In this document: piece after piece, positions 1 through 8,573 of the stretch
Layout: each line of letters opens with the position of its first letter
How positions within the stretch are numbered: position 1 is the stretch's first letter
Assembly: GCF_004341085.1 (NCBI RefSeq)
Contig: NZ_SLXW01000008.1
Span: 35,240-99,239, forward strand
Source of the DNA: Sphingomonas sp. PP-CE-1G-424
GTDB lineage: Bacteria > Pseudomonadota > Alphaproteobacteria > Sphingomonadales > Sphingomonadaceae
Direction: 5' to 3'
Length of the DNA stretch: 64,000 nucleotides
The notes under the pieces: model-generated
Seen by the model: only the letters and a program-made list of their open reading frames with translations
What the model was told of the DNA's origin: nothing
Databases searched by the model: none
Program-made: the position numbers and the translations under genes

Positions 1-1
1 C

Positions 2-1372
2 GTGCAGGTCGTGGACGAGGGTTTCGCGGTCGGCGACAAGGGTGCGCGGCGGACGCGTGCGGTCGCCGCGATCGAGACGGTGCCGCGGACCGTGACGCTC
101 GGCTATTACGATGCGGCGCGCGATTACCAGACCGGCGTGCAGCGCGCGCGGCGGACGGGCGCCGGGGTGCGCGACGAGCGGATCGAGGTGCCGGCGGTGC
201 TCGACGCGGGTGCGGCCAAGACGGTGGCGGAGGCGATGCTGGCGCGTGCCGAGGCGGGGCGCGTGCGGCGAACGGTGACGGCTGGGTTCGCGGCGATGGC
301 GATCGCGCCGGGCGCTTGCGTCACGATCGTAGGCGAGGCCGGCGTCTGGCGAGTGACCGACACCGCAATCGAAGGAATGGTGACGACGCTCGGCCTCGTG
401 CCGGTAACGGTCGCGTCGATCCCGGCGACCGCGACCAGCGGCCGGGTGGTCGGCGCGGTCGATGCGGTGGTCGGCGCGACGATCCTCCAGGCGTTCGAGA
501 TACCGGGGCTCGACGACGCGCCGTTGTCGATGCCGCGGATGACGGTGGTCGCGGCGGGCGCAGGCGCGGGATGGCGGCAGGCGGCCCTGCTCTACAGCAC
601 CGACGACGGGATTAGCTGGACGGCGGCGGGCGCGAGCGCGGCGCCCGGCGTGATCGGCGTCGTCGAGGCGGTGGTGGCGGGCGGGCCGGCGACGATGATC
701 GACCGGCGCGGTGCGTTCGACGTGCGGCTCGCGCATCCCGCCATGATGCTGGCGGATGCCGATGCGGATGCGCTCGACCGGGGAAGCAATCTCGCGCTGA
801 TCGGCGATGAGATGGTGCAGTTCGGGCGGGCCGAGCCGCTTGGCGGCGGGCGCTGGCGGCTGGGGACGCTGTTGCGCGGGCGGCGGGGAACCGAGGCGGC
901 GAGTCCGCAGGTCGCGGGCGATCGGTTCGTGCTGTTGGAGGCGGATGCCGCGCGGACGATCGACCTGCCGTTGTCGGTGCTGGGCCGCGAGGTACGGGTG
1001 CTGGCGTCGGGCGTCGGCGACGTGAGCCCGGTCGAGATGCGCTGCATGATCCGCGGCGCCTCGGTCGTGCCGCCGTCGCCGGTCCACGTCACCTTTACGC
1101 GGGACGGAGACGGCGGCGCGACGGTGCGCTGGGTTCGTCGCAGCCGCGCGGGGTGGCGGTGGATCGATGGCGTGGATGCGCCGCTCGCCGAGGAAAGCGA
1201 AGCGTACCGGGTGACGATCGCCGCGGGTGGCGTGGCGCGCACCGTCGACACGACCGCGCCTCTCGTCACGCTGAGCGCCGCCGATCTGGCCGGTGGCGCG
1301 GTCTCGCTGGCGATATCCCAGCGCGGAATCTTCGGCGAATCGCTGGCGGCGCATCTGACGATACCGGCCTGA
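2..1372 (+). CDS. Phage/GTA tail protein, C-terminal part (5' end outside window)
   Basis: The frame is open from the first bases, so the gene almost certainly begins upstream and only about the last 456 residues are visible. The protein is Ala/Gly/Val-rich with many short beta-type stretches, as in the C-terminal part of the large GTA/phage baseplate-hub proteins (GTA orfg15 type, phage-tail_3 family). Motifs recalled from that family include a DGISW segment, a middle stretch reading FDVRLAHPAMMLAD, and LGTLLRGRRGTE near residue 290. It would form part of the tail tip that contacts the recipient cell. It is followed 25 bp downstream by a DUF2793 gene, which is the usual order at the end of sphingomonad GTA clusters. 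Family assignment is from memory of the family, not a search. Confidence 0.75.
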   Translation: MQVVDEGFAVGDKGARRTRAVAAIETVPRTVTLGYYDAARDYQTGVQRARRTGAGVRDERIEVPAVLDAGAAKTVAEAMLARAEAGRVRRTVTAGFAAMAIAPGACVTIVGEAGVWRVTDTAIEGMVTTLGLVPVTVASIPATATSGRVVGAVDAVVGATILQAFEIPGLDDAPLSMPRMTVVAAGAGAGWRQAALLYSTDDGISWTAAGASAAPGVIGVVEAVVAGGPATMIDRRGAFDVRLAHPAMMLADADADALDRGSNLALIGDEMVQFGRAEPLGGGRWRLGTLLRGRRGTEAASPQVAGDRFVLLEADAARTIDLPLSVLGREVRVLASGVGDVSPVEMRCMIRGASVVPPSPVHVTFTRDGDGGATVRWVRRSRAGWRWIDGVDAPLAEESEAYRVTIAAGGVARTVDTTAPLVTLSAADLAGGAVSLAISQRGIFGESLAAHLTIPA

Positions 1373-1397
1373 ATTCGAACGACAGGGGGAGTGGACC

Positions 1398-1910
1398 ATG
1401 AGCGACACGACATCGCGGCTTTCGCTGCCGCTGCTGCAACCGGGGCAGGCGCAGAAAGAATCGACGCACAACGAGGCGTTGGCGATCCTCGATATCACGG
1501 TGCAGGCGAGTGTCCTTGCGGTCGGCGCGACGGTGCCGCCGGCCGACCCGGAACAGGGGTCGGCATGGATCCTCGGCGCGGCGCCGACCGGCGACTGGAC
1601 CGGACACGCGTTCGCGCTTGCAGCCTGGACGACCGGCGGCTGGCGATTCGTCGCGCCGCGCGAGGGGATGATGGTGTGGCATGGCAGCGACCGACACATC
1701 GTTCGGTTCAGTGCGGGAACCTGGGCGAGCGGCGTCATGTCGGGTGCCAACGTGACGATCGGCGGGCAGATCGTGGTCGGCGCACGGCGTCCGGCGATCG
1801 CGAATCCGCCTGCGCTGCTCGCCGGCGCGACGCCCGCGGATAGCGACGCGAGAAGCGCAATCGTGGCCATCCTGGACGCATTGCGCGGCCACGGGATGAT
1901 ATCTGCCTGA
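1398..1910 (+). CDS. DUF2793 domain-containing protein (GTA/phage associated)
   Basis: A 170-residue protein of unknown biochemical function. It opens with the segment LSLPLLQPGQAQKESTHNEA, which is the hallmark of DUF2793: a QAQKE/HNEAL motif followed by a compact beta domain containing GSAWILG and GWRFVAPREG. A purine-rich ribosome site (AGGGGGAG) lies about 9 bases before the ATG. It directly follows the tail protein gene and reads the same way, so both probably belong to the distal end of a GTA or tail cluster, perhaps as a fibre or virion-decorating protein. Family identity is fairly secure; function is not known. Confidence 0.8.
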   Translation: MSDTTSRLSLPLLQPGQAQKESTHNEALAILDITVQASVLAVGATVPPADPEQGSAWILGAAPTGDWTGHAFALAAWTTGGWRFVAPREGMMVWHGSDRHIVRFSAGTWASGVMSGANVTIGGQIVVGARRPAIANPPALLAGATPADSDARSAIVAILDALRGHGMISA

Positions 1911-2030
1911 AACACGGCGAAAACTGTGTCGTTCCTGCCACAGTGGGAACTTTTGTTCGCTTGCGTGGAAACAAGGCCGAGGATAGGGAGTTTGCGATGT
2001 CCGTGTGACACTCATGAAAGGGGATTTAGT

Positions 2031-3152
2031 ATGCGGAAGCTTGCCGTCGTTCTGGCACTCGCCTCCACCGCACTCGCCACTCCCGCCCTCGCCCGCGACA
2101 AGTCGTGGTACGTTGGCGTCGATGGCGGTGCGATGATCGTTGAAGATATCAACTATGACATCGGTAACCTGAACAGCGCAGGTTCGGTCGATCATAACTA
2201 CGGTTATGACGTCGATGGCGTGATGGGTTACGACTTTGGTGGTTTCCGTCTGGAAACCGAAGTCGGCTATCGTCGTGCAACCGTTGACGGCTACACGTCG
2301 TCCACGACCACGCCGACCTTCACGCAGGCTGGCGTTCGCGGCAATGCCGCAGCTGGCAGCTATGACGGTGCCGGTGGTTCGTCGTCGGCGCTCAGCTTCA
2401 TGCTGAACGGCCTTCTGGACTTCGGTCCGGACGACGGCATCCAGGGCTTCGTCGGCGGCGGTGTCGGTGTTGCTCGCGTCAAGGCGAAGTACGGCATCAC
2501 CAGCGGTGGCGACTTCCTGAACGACTCGGACACCGTGTTCGCGTATCAGGGTCTTGCCGGTATCCGTGCACCGCTCAGCAACCACGTCGACGCAACGTTG
2601 AAGTATCGCTTCTTCAATGCTGAGAACGTCAAGCTGGTCGACGTGTCGAACCGCGTGTTCGACGGTCGTTACCGCTCGCACAGCATCCTCGGTGGCCTGA
2701 CGTACAACTTCGGTTCGCCTGCCGAGCCGGTTGCTCCTCCTCCGCCGCCGCCGCCGGAGCCAGTTGCTCCGCCGCCGCCGCCGCCGCCAGCAGAAGTCGT
2801 CTGCTCGCCTGGTCCGTTCATCGTGTTCTTCGAATGGGACAAGTCGGACATCACGCCAGAGGCAGCATCGATCCTCGACAACGCCGTCACGCAGTACCAG
2901 TCGTGCGGCAATGCCCAGGTCATGATCGCGGGCTTCACCGACAAGTCGGGTGCAGCATCGTACAACGTCGGTCTCTCGCAGCGTCGTGCAGACGCCGCCA
3001 AGGCGTACCTGTCGTCGCATGCCATCCCAGAGGGTGTCATCTCGACGGAAGCGTTCGGCGAGACCCGTCCGCGCGTCGAGACCGCCGATGGCGTTCGCGA
3101 AGTGCAGAACCGTCGCGTGGAAGTCACCTACGGTCCGGGTTCGGGCCAGTAA
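2031..3152 (+). CDS. OmpA family outer-membrane protein
   Basis: A 373-residue outer-membrane porin/anchor. The open frame extends upstream to 1926, but I place the start at 2031, where AAAGGGGA sits 6-13 bases upstream and a clean signal peptide follows (residues 1-22, ending ALA). Residues about 23-226 alternate aromatic and polar residues like an eight-stranded beta-barrel. Residues about 227-256 are a duplicated proline-rich linker (two EPVAPPPPPPP-like units). Residues about 258-373 are the OmpA/MotB peptidoglycan-binding domain, with GFTDKSG and the final NRRVEV motif containing the usual Asp and Arg contacts. It should tether the outer membrane to the cell wall. Synonymous codon use is less G/C-biased than in neighbours, as expected for a highly expressed gene. 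A terminator follows. Confidence 0.93.
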   Translation: MRKLAVVLALASTALATPALARDKSWYVGVDGGAMIVEDINYDIGNLNSAGSVDHNYGYDVDGVMGYDFGGFRLETEVGYRRATVDGYTSSTTTPTFTQAGVRGNAAAGSYDGAGGSSSALSFMLNGLLDFGPDDGIQGFVGGGVGVARVKAKYGITSGGDFLNDSDTVFAYQGLAGIRAPLSNHVDATLKYRFFNAENVKLVDVSNRVFDGRYRSHSILGGLTYNFGSPAEPVAPPPPPPPEPVAPPPPPPPAEVVCSPGPFIVFFEWDKSDITPEAASILDNAVTQYQSCGNAQVMIAGFTDKSGAASYNVGLSQRRADAAKAYLSSHAIPEGVISTEAFGETRPRVETADGVREVQNRRVEVTYGPGSGQ

Positions 3153-3197
3153 GACTTTCGCCAGTCGACCCTCGGGTCGACTACGGAACGAAGATCG

Positions 3198-3231
3198 GGG
3201 AGGTCGGCGCAAGCCGGCCTCCCTTTTCTTT
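3198..3231 (+). terminator. Rho-independent terminator of the ompA-like gene
   Basis: An 11-bp stem (GGGAGGTCGGC paired with GCCGGCCTCCC, one G-U wobble) closes a 4-base loop and is followed by TTTTCTTTT. It begins 46 bases after the OmpA stop codon. A smaller perfect palindrome (GTCGACCC/GGGTCGAC) lies between the stop and this hairpin. Confidence 0.85.
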
Positions 3232-3274
3232 TGTGTGCGGGGGGTGCGCAGCAGCTCGGGGCTTGGACCAGAGG

Positions 3275-3349
3275 CTGATCGAGATGGCTTTGATCGAGAC
3301 GAACTCGGTTGAGATTGGCTTGATCAAGATTGGCTTGGTCGAAATTGGC
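3275..3349 (-). repeat. Five 15-nt tandem units encoding pentapeptide-repeat-like peptide
   Basis: Five contiguous imperfect 15-base units occupy this stretch with exact phasing. Read on the minus strand they give ANFDQ, ANLDQ, ANLNR, VRLDQ and SHLDQ, which fits the A(D/N)LXX consensus of pentapeptide-repeat proteins. Read on the plus strand the same units give LIEMA-like repeats. The surrounding frame has no convincing start and runs through the OmpA terminator, so it is best seen as a relic or a new tandem expansion, not a gene. Confidence 0.6.
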
Positions 3350-3404
3350 GTGGCCTTGCCTGTCGCCATTGCAGCGTCCAGCATAGTGCTTCGCCCTGGG
3401 GGAC

Positions 3405-4304
3405 ATGACATTGGTCATCGCGCATATCCTGACGATCGGTGCCGCCATTATCCAAGGGGCGACCGGTCCTCGCGAACCCGCCGTGCCCCAGCAAAACGAG
3501 TCGTCATCTGCCGGGTCGGTAGCATTGCCGCCCACCCCGAGCAGGCCGATGCCAAGCGGCCCCACTCCGGGCCAGCCGTCCGACGCTCAGCGTATCGCGC
3601 AGGCGGCAAGGCTCGGATCGCTGCTCTATACGTTCGATCGGGCGGCGTGGGTCAGTTCGGATGCGTTGACCGCGGCGATCCCGAAAAGCGAATTGAACGG
3701 TGCCGGCGGGTATGTCGTCGAGCAGCCCGATCCGCGGACGCTGCACGTGACCTATTATCGCGGGGCGGGCACGGCAGCGCAGGCGTTCTTCGTGGCGGAC
3801 GTGCGCGGCGGGAAGGTCGTGTCGCAGGAGGTCCTCGTGCAACCGGCCGCGCTGACACCCGCGCAGGCTCTTCTGGTGCGCGCCCGCGAGGTGGCGACAC
3901 AGGCGGCCGTCGCGCGCGAATACAAGCCCTGCACGCCGTTGCCGTTCAACAGCGTCGTGCTCCCGCCGCAAAACGACGGGTTGATCGCGGTCTACCTGCT
4001 GTCGGCGCAGAAGGAGGCGGCGACGTTTCCGATGGGCGGCCACTACCGCGTGCTCGTCGATCGGGATGGCAGAGTGGTGGCATCACGCCCCTACACGCTC
4101 GGCTGCCTCGCCATGACCACGCCGAAACTGCCGCCGGGCGCCACGCCGGTCGGGTTCGTGGTCAATCATCTGCTCGATCCCGTCCCGACCGAGATCCATG
4201 TGTTCGCCTCGTACAGCCTGCACATGCCGGTGTTCGTCGCGACGCCGGACAAGCGTGTGTGGCGGGTCAAGGGCAGCGAGATCACGCCGTCGAAGGCGAA
4301 GTGA
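3405..4304 (+). CDS. Hypothetical exported protein
   Basis: A 299-residue protein I do not recognise by name. The N-terminus is hydrophobic (residues about 1-20) and resembles a signal sequence or anchor. A Pro/Ser-rich linker follows, residues about 28-60. The rest is a globular domain with two cysteines (YKPCTPLPF near residue 183 and LGCLAM near residue 234) that could form a periplasmic disulphide. The ATG is preceded closely by GGGGGAC, a slightly short spacing. It stands alone between the OmpA terminator and the convergent ygfZ gene, 18 bp tail to tail. Base composition matches the chromosome. Confidence 0.6.
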   Translation: MTLVIAHILTIGAAIIQGATGPREPAVPQQNESSSAGSVALPPTPSRPMPSGPTPGQPSDAQRIAQAARLGSLLYTFDRAAWVSSDALTAAIPKSELNGAGGYVVEQPDPRTLHVTYYRGAGTAAQAFFVADVRGGKVVSQEVLVQPAALTPAQALLVRAREVATQAAVAREYKPCTPLPFNSVVLPPQNDGLIAVYLLSAQKEAATFPMGGHYRVLVDRDGRVVASRPYTLGCLAMTTPKLPPGATPVGFVVNHLLDPVPTEIHVFASYSLHMPVFVATPDKRVWRVKGSEITPSKAK

Positions 4305-4322
4305 CTGCGCGTCGGTCGGTCC

Positions 4323-5057
4323 TCAGTCCGAGGCGGTGTCCGCCAGCGCCGGGGCCAGCCACTCCGGGACGATCGCGTCGCCGAGCGCGTCGATGCGGCG
4401 GTGCTCGATCATCAGGCCGAGTTCGGGATAGGCAGCGCGGGTACGCGGTCCGGTTTCGGTGAGCGGCGCGACGACGAGGCGGCGGTTGACCTTGGCGCGG
4501 TGATGCATCCGGGCGGTGTTCTCCTGTCCGACGTAACACCCCTTGGTGAAGCTGACGCCGTTCAGTTCGCGGGCGTTGCATTCAAGCCACAATGTCTCGC
4601 CTGCGCCTAGCTCGCCGACACCCTCTGCGACGCCCAGCGACAGGCGATGTGCGTGCCAGTCGCGTGCAGGTTCGGACTCCGGGGCGAGCCAGCGCCGGCC
4701 GAGCGCGGCGAGACGCGGGTCGGGGGTGCCCTCTCCCCCTGACGACCAATGCACCTTGCGGTCATCGGGCTGGATCGTGATCGCGCTACGCAGTCGGTAC
4801 ATCGACAGGCGTTTCGCGAGTGCTTCGGCTTGCGTCGCCTCGGCATCGATCAGCACCGCATCGCCGTCGGTCCAGAGGATGAAGTCGAACAGCGCCTTGC
4901 CCTGCGGCGAGAGCAGCGCGGCCCAGGCGGGGGCGTCGGGCGTGAGCGCCGCGGTATCGGCGGTGACGAGGCCTTGCAGGAAGCCGCGCACGTCGTCGCC
5001 GGCGACGCGGATCACGCTGCGATCGGCGAGCATCGTTGCGGAAGTTTGCTGGTCCAT
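4323..5057 (-). CDS. ygfZ: Folate-binding YgfZ/GcvT-like protein
   Basis: A YgfZ-family protein acts with tetrahydrofolate in assembly or repair of iron-sulphur clusters in the cytoplasm. The diagnostic motif KGCYVGQE, with the conserved cysteine, is present near residue 173, preceded by ELNGVSFT. The N-terminal GDDVRGFLQGLVTAD and LLSPQGKALFDF segments are also typical of the GcvT-like fold. Length (about 244 residues) is normal for the short alphaproteobacterial form. I chose the ATG at 5057; a GTG three codons upstream is also possible. It is divergent from pyrC with about 105 bp between the starts. Confidence 0.9.
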   Translation of the reverse strand: MDQQTSATMLADRSVIRVAGDDVRGFLQGLVTADTAALTPDAPAWAALLSPQGKALFDFILWTDGDAVLIDAEATQAEALAKRLSMYRLRSAITIQPDDRKVHWSSGGEGTPDPRLAALGRRWLAPESEPARDWHAHRLSLGVAEGVGELGAGETLWLECNARELNGVSFTKGCYVGQENTARMHHRAKVNRRLVVAPLTETGPRTRAAYPELGLMIEHRRIDALGDAIVPEWLAPALADTASD

Positions 5058-5162
5058 AGCCACCACCTAGTGCGCGGGCGGCGATTTCCAAGCTGGATCG
5101 CACCGCGGGGATATCACCACAGGGATATGGCGCCGACGCGCCCGCGCCGATAGGAGGAACGC

Positions 5163-6200
5163 ATGACCGAGCGCCTCACGATCCGCCGCCCTGACGACTG
5201 GCACGTCCACCTGCGCGATGGCGCGATGCTGGAGGCGGTCGCGCACCACACCGCGCGGCAGTTCGCGCGCGCGATCATCATGCCCAACCTGACTCCGCCG
5301 GTGACGACGATCGACGCCGCGAAGGCGTATCGGGAGCGGATCATGGCGGCGCTCGGCGGAGACGTCGGTTTCACCCCGCTGATGACGTGTTACCTGACCG
5401 ACGGTACCGATCCGGCGGAGATCGAGCGCGGCTATGCCGAGGGCGTGTTCGCGGCGTGCAAGCTGTACCCCGCGCATGCGACGACCAACTCGGCGCACGG
5501 CGTCACCGATATCCGCGCGCTTACCGGTGTGCTGGAGACGTTGCAGCGGATCGGCATGCCGCTCCTGATCCACGGCGAGGTGACCGACAAGTCGATCGAC
5601 ATCTTCGACCGCGAGGCGGTGTTCGTCGAGCGCGTCCTGACGCCGCTGACGCGCGACTATCCGGCGCTCAAGATCGTGCTCGAGCACATCACCACCGCCG
5701 AGGCCGCGGCGTTCGTCACCGAGGCGGCGCACCCGATCGCCGCGACGATCACGCCGCAGCATCTGCTGATCAACCGCAACGCGCTGTTCGACGGCGGGCT
5801 CAGGCCGCACGCCTATTGCCTGCCGGTTCTGAAGCGCGAGACGCACCGCCTCGCGGTCCGCAAGGCCGCTGTGTCGGGATCGCCGCGGTTCTTCCTCGGC
5901 ACCGACAGCGCGCCGCATGTCGTCGGCGCGAAGGAATCGGGGTGCGGGTGCGCGGGGATCTTCAACGCGCCGTTCGCGCTCGAGGCGTATCTGCGCGTGT
6001 TCGAGGAAGAGGGCGCGATCGACAAGTTCGAAGCGTTCGCGTCGGAGCATGGCGCGCGGTTTTACGGGCTGCCGCTGAACGATGGCACGGTGACGCTGGT
6101 GCGCGATCCGGTCGAGGTGCCGGCGTCGATCGGCGAGGGCGCGACCGCGGTGGTGCCGTTCCTCGCGGGGACGACGGTCGGGTGGCGATTCGAGGGGTGA
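5163..6200 (+). CDS. pyrC: Dihydroorotase, class II (PyrC)
   Basis: Catalyses cyclisation of carbamoyl-aspartate to dihydroorotate in de novo pyrimidine synthesis, in the cytoplasm. Zinc ligands are visible: DWHVHLRD near residue 12 (HxH), CKLYPAHATTNS near residue 100 with the lysine that is carbamylated, IHGEV near residue 138, LEHIT near residue 176, and the GTDSAPH segment with the catalytic Asp near residue 247. The 345-residue length is that of class II single-domain enzymes. AGGAGGAACGC directly precedes the ATG, a strong ribosome site. It is a stand-alone gene divergent from ygfZ. Confidence 0.96.
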   Translation: MTERLTIRRPDDWHVHLRDGAMLEAVAHHTARQFARAIIMPNLTPPVTTIDAAKAYRERIMAALGGDVGFTPLMTCYLTDGTDPAEIERGYAEGVFAACKLYPAHATTNSAHGVTDIRALTGVLETLQRIGMPLLIHGEVTDKSIDIFDREAVFVERVLTPLTRDYPALKIVLEHITTAEAAAFVTEAAHPIAATITPQHLLINRNALFDGGLRPHAYCLPVLKRETHRLAVRKAAVSGSPRFFLGTDSAPHVVGAKESGCGCAGIFNAPFALEAYLRVFEEEGAIDKFEAFASEHGARFYGLPLNDGTVTLVRDPVEVPASIGEGATAVVPFLAGTTVGWRFEG

Positions 6201-6242
6201 GCGTCGCGGGCCTTTAGGGGCCGTTGGAGTCTTGCGCTGGCC

Positions 6243-6503
6243 GTGGCGGGCGTAGGACCGTTCGCGATCCTGCTGGTCCGGGTCTTCGCGTACCCGGTCC
6301 TGCCGGTCTGGATCGTCGACGGTCCGTTGCGCTGGTCGATCCGGGACTTGGCGCTGGCCGCGCTGTTCGGCGGGATTCATCTGATGTCCGTGTCGTCCCG
6401 GGTGCGTATCGGCGTTGCGATGTTATGCGTGCCTGCGATGGCGATGGCGTGGTTCTTCGGCATGGTGACGATCGTTTGCGCGGTGACTGGCGATTGCCTC
6501 TGA
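6243..6503 (+). CDS. Small hypothetical membrane protein
   Basis: An 86-residue protein with about three hydrophobic stretches (residues about 5-22, 34-48 and 57-80), so probably an integral inner-membrane protein. It starts at a GTG 40 bp after pyrC with no clear ribosome site, and could be translated by read-through from the pyrC message. I do not recognise a family. Coding potential rests on hydrophobicity and high third-position GC only. Confidence 0.45.
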   Translation: MAGVGPFAILLVRVFAYPVLPVWIVDGPLRWSIRDLALAALFGGIHLMSVSSRVRIGVAMLCVPAMAMAWFFGMVTIVCAVTGDCL

Positions 6504-6542
6504 GATCGAACGCCGGGGTCTACACCGTGGCGACATGCTGCC

Positions 6543-6893
6543 TCAGCGCGCGGCATCCGCTGTGTTCAGCCGGTCGATCCATAACCGCGCCTCCTTCTGT
6601 TCGCCGACCGCGCTGGCGCTGACCGGGCCGCGCGCCGCGAAGAAGTCGCGGTGGAGTGCGAACGGCTCGAGCATCAGGCGGTCGCGCATCGCATCGATGT
6701 CAGCACCCATGTCGTTGAGCGCGTCAATCGTCGGGGCGATCGCGGCGCGGACGCGGCGATCCGGGCTGCGATCGAACAGGCCGAGCGATCCGGATGCGGT
6801 CTTTTCCAGCGCAGCGATGAGGGTGTCGCGGTATTGGGTTTCGAGATCCTCGCGCTGGGCGTCGAGGCGGGCGAGGCGGTCGGGTTTTGCCAT
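6543..6893 (-). CDS. Conserved hypothetical protein, helical
   Basis: A 116-residue, mostly helical and charged protein without signal peptide or membrane segment. It opens MAKPDRLARLDAQREDLE, suggesting a coiled coil in residues about 5-40. Residues about 43-60 (LFDRSPDRRVRAAI) and the ending are unremarkable. I do not recognise a named family. It is convergent with the preceding small membrane protein gene. The reading frame is well formed and shows the strong GC3 bias of the region, which supports it being real. Confidence 0.55.
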   Translation of the reverse strand: MAKPDRLARLDAQREDLETQYRDTLIAALEKTASGSLGLFDRSPDRRVRAAIAPTIDALNDMGADIDAMRDRLMLEPFALHRDFFAARGPVSASAVGEQKEARLWIDRLNTADAAR

Positions 6894-7092
6894 TGGCCTG
6901 GGGTAGCGCGTGGGGAGGGGGCGTCAACTCGTCGCCTGGATTTGCTGGGCGTGGGATGAGGGTGGGGGGCACGAGCGGCTTGAGCGTCGCGTGTGGCGCG
7001 CGACATGGGCAAAGCCCATGCCGTCGGACGGGCTTTGCCCGCCGGCCGGGCTTGGCGGAGTCGGCCGGGCGTGGCCGGCTGCCCGTCTTCGC

Positions 7093-7887
7093 CTAGAACG
7101 GTAGCCACCGGCTCTTGTGCGTGATGTTCATGTAGCCGACGTTGACGCCCGCGCGCCAGCCGACGCCGAGGCGGATCGGAATCAGGACGACGTTGCCGCG
7201 CCGCAGATAGGTCGCGGCGAACCCGCCGACCAGGTACAGACGGCCCTCGACCGCGGGGAAGCGCTTGTAGAGCTCCTCGGTGTCGTAGAGGTTGTAGACC
7301 AGCACGAAGACCTTGTTCGCATCGCCGCCGACGTCGAAGCCGACCGACGGCCCGGTCCAGTAGACCGGCTGCTGGCCCTCGACCTTGTGACTCATGATCC
7401 CCGAGCCGTAGCGCACGCCGAGGATGAACGCGCCCGACGCCTCGCGCCCGGCGATGTACGCGTTGGGCTGGCCCTGGTCCTTGAGGATCTTCTCGAGGAT
7501 GCCGCCGAGCCCGGCCGCGCCCTTGCCGAACACGCCTTCGCCTGCCGCCAGCAGGTCGTCGCGCTGATAGGTATCGGCAGCCTGCGTCGTCGCCTCGGCG
7601 CGCGCGGTCGGCGAGGCCGGGTCCGTCGCCGGATCTGACGCCGAATTTGGCGGCGGAGCCGGGGCGGGCGTCGGGTCGGACTGGACCTGCGTATCGATAT
7701 CGGCGGGCCGCGACGGCTGCGTGGTCGTCTGCGCGCGCGACGGCGCGGTATAGGCGCGCGGCGCGAGGTCGCCATCGATCGCCTGATTGGGATCGATCGT
7801 GCGCACCTGCGCGGCGGCACCGCCGATCCCTCCACACATCGCGGCGGCGAAGGCACCCAAGCCGAGCCAGAAGTCACGCATGATCAT
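7093..7887 (-). CDS. eipA: EipA family (DUF1134) envelope integrity protein
   Basis: EipA-type proteins are periplasmic beta-barrel-like factors needed for cell-envelope integrity in alphaproteobacteria. The protein has a signal peptide (hydrophobic residues about 5-22 ending AAAQ). A disordered Pro/Ser/Thr-rich linker follows (about residues 50-110). The conserved DUF1134 domain contains SGAFILGVRYGSG, WTGPSVGFDVGGDANKVF, FPAVEGRLYLVGG and the C-terminal RAGVNVGYM segment. The open frame extends upstream to 8028 but begins at GTG/ATG codons without signal peptide. I use the ATG at 7887; an in-frame ATG at 7881 with GGGGAC upstream is equally plausible. Upstream lies tRNA-Ser in opposite orientation. 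Confidence 0.88.
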   Translation of the reverse strand: MIMRDFWLGLGAFAAAMCGGIGGAAAQVRTIDPNQAIDGDLAPRAYTAPSRAQTTTQPSRPADIDTQVQSDPTPAPAPPPNSASDPATDPASPTARAEATTQAADTYQRDDLLAAGEGVFGKGAAGLGGILEKILKDQGQPNAYIAGREASGAFILGVRYGSGIMSHKVEGQQPVYWTGPSVGFDVGGDANKVFVLVYNLYDTEELYKRFPAVEGRLYLVGGFAATYLRRGNVVLIPIRLGVGWRAGVNVGYMNITHKSRWLPF

Positions 7888-8157
7888 TGTCCCCAAACCG
7901 GCGTCCGCAAACGGGGCACCAAACGATCGACCTTGAAACCATCGACCCCGACATGGTCGATCCGATCGGACCGGTCGACCCGGTCCTTTCGCTCGGCCAG
8001 CGTAACCAACCTCGGCCTTGCCGCGCAATGAACGAACCGCCTAGCCGTGTCGAATTTGGGCGAATTCGCGATGAATGACACGAAGAGAGCGAATGACGCG
8101 AAGACAGCCGTTGCCCCGTGCGACGACCCTCGCTATAGCCCCGCATCTGCTGCAGCC

Positions 8158-8250
8158 GGAGACGTGGGTGAGTGGCTGAAACCAGCGGTTTGCTAAACCG
8201 CCGTACCGGGTTTACTGGTACCGAGGGTTCGAATCCCTCCGTCTCCGCCA
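8158..8250 (+). tRNA. tRNA-Ser (anticodon GCU), CCA encoded
   Basis: A class II tRNA of 93 bases. The acceptor stem GGAGACG (8158-8164) pairs with CGTCTCC (8240-8246), followed by discriminator G and an encoded CCA. The anticodon stem GCGGT/ACCGC (8185-8189 and 8197-8201) presents the loop TTGCTAA, giving anticodon GCU at 8192-8194. The long variable arm (ACCGGGTTTACTGGTACC region) is characteristic of serine tRNAs. The T arm GAGGGTTCGAATCCCTC is intact. An integrase fragment follows 158 bp downstream, so this gene has served as an integration target. Confidence 0.97.
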
Positions 8251-8407
8251 TTTTAATGTCCCACAGCATCTCACACCATCTCGGAAGCCTAGGATTTATC
8301 TCGCTTTTCATAGCGCGGTAGTCTCACGCGGTCCCATAGTTTCCCAGCCAAGCGCATGCTTGTTGGGGTATTTTGGGGGTACGCTGAAGACGTTCTGAGG
8401 GTATCAA

Positions 8408-8542
8408 GTGCTGACCGAATTATGCTGCCGTCAGGCCAAGGCGGCAAACAAGAGCTACAAGTTGTCCGATGCCCGGGGGCTTCGCATGTTCGTGACGACC
8501 GCCGGCTTCCGTTCTTGGCGCGGTCCGGCCGACTTATATTAA
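8408..8542 (+). pseudogene. Remnant of tyrosine integrase, N-terminal arm-binding domain only
   Basis: From a GTG at 8408 the frame reads VLTELCCRQAKAANKSYKLSDARGLRM and then FVTTAGFRSWRG, which matches the start of P4-type/DUF4102 integrases (LTD..CRNAKP..KPYKLSDGGGLYLLV..SGSK.WR). It stops at 8542 after 44 codons, so about 90% of the gene, including the catalytic domain, is gone. Its place just downstream of a tRNA and its orientation away from it are exactly those expected for an element integrated in that tRNA. A relic of a lost genomic island or prophage. Confidence 0.75.
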
Positions 8543-8573
8543 TACGGGTGATCCAGATGATCCACGCGTCAGG

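Noticed and set aside
1266..3212. Long minus-strand open frame opposite ompA and the DUF2793 gene
   Set aside because: It is the antisense shadow of well-supported genes, is Arg-rich, and has no domain.
7000..7092. GC-rich palindromic stretch (GGGCAAAGCCC, GGGCTTTGCCCG) as a gene or RNA
   Set aside because: Short inverted repeats after the eipA stop codon; more likely terminator-type or repeat sequence, no T-run and no conserved RNA shape that I recognise.
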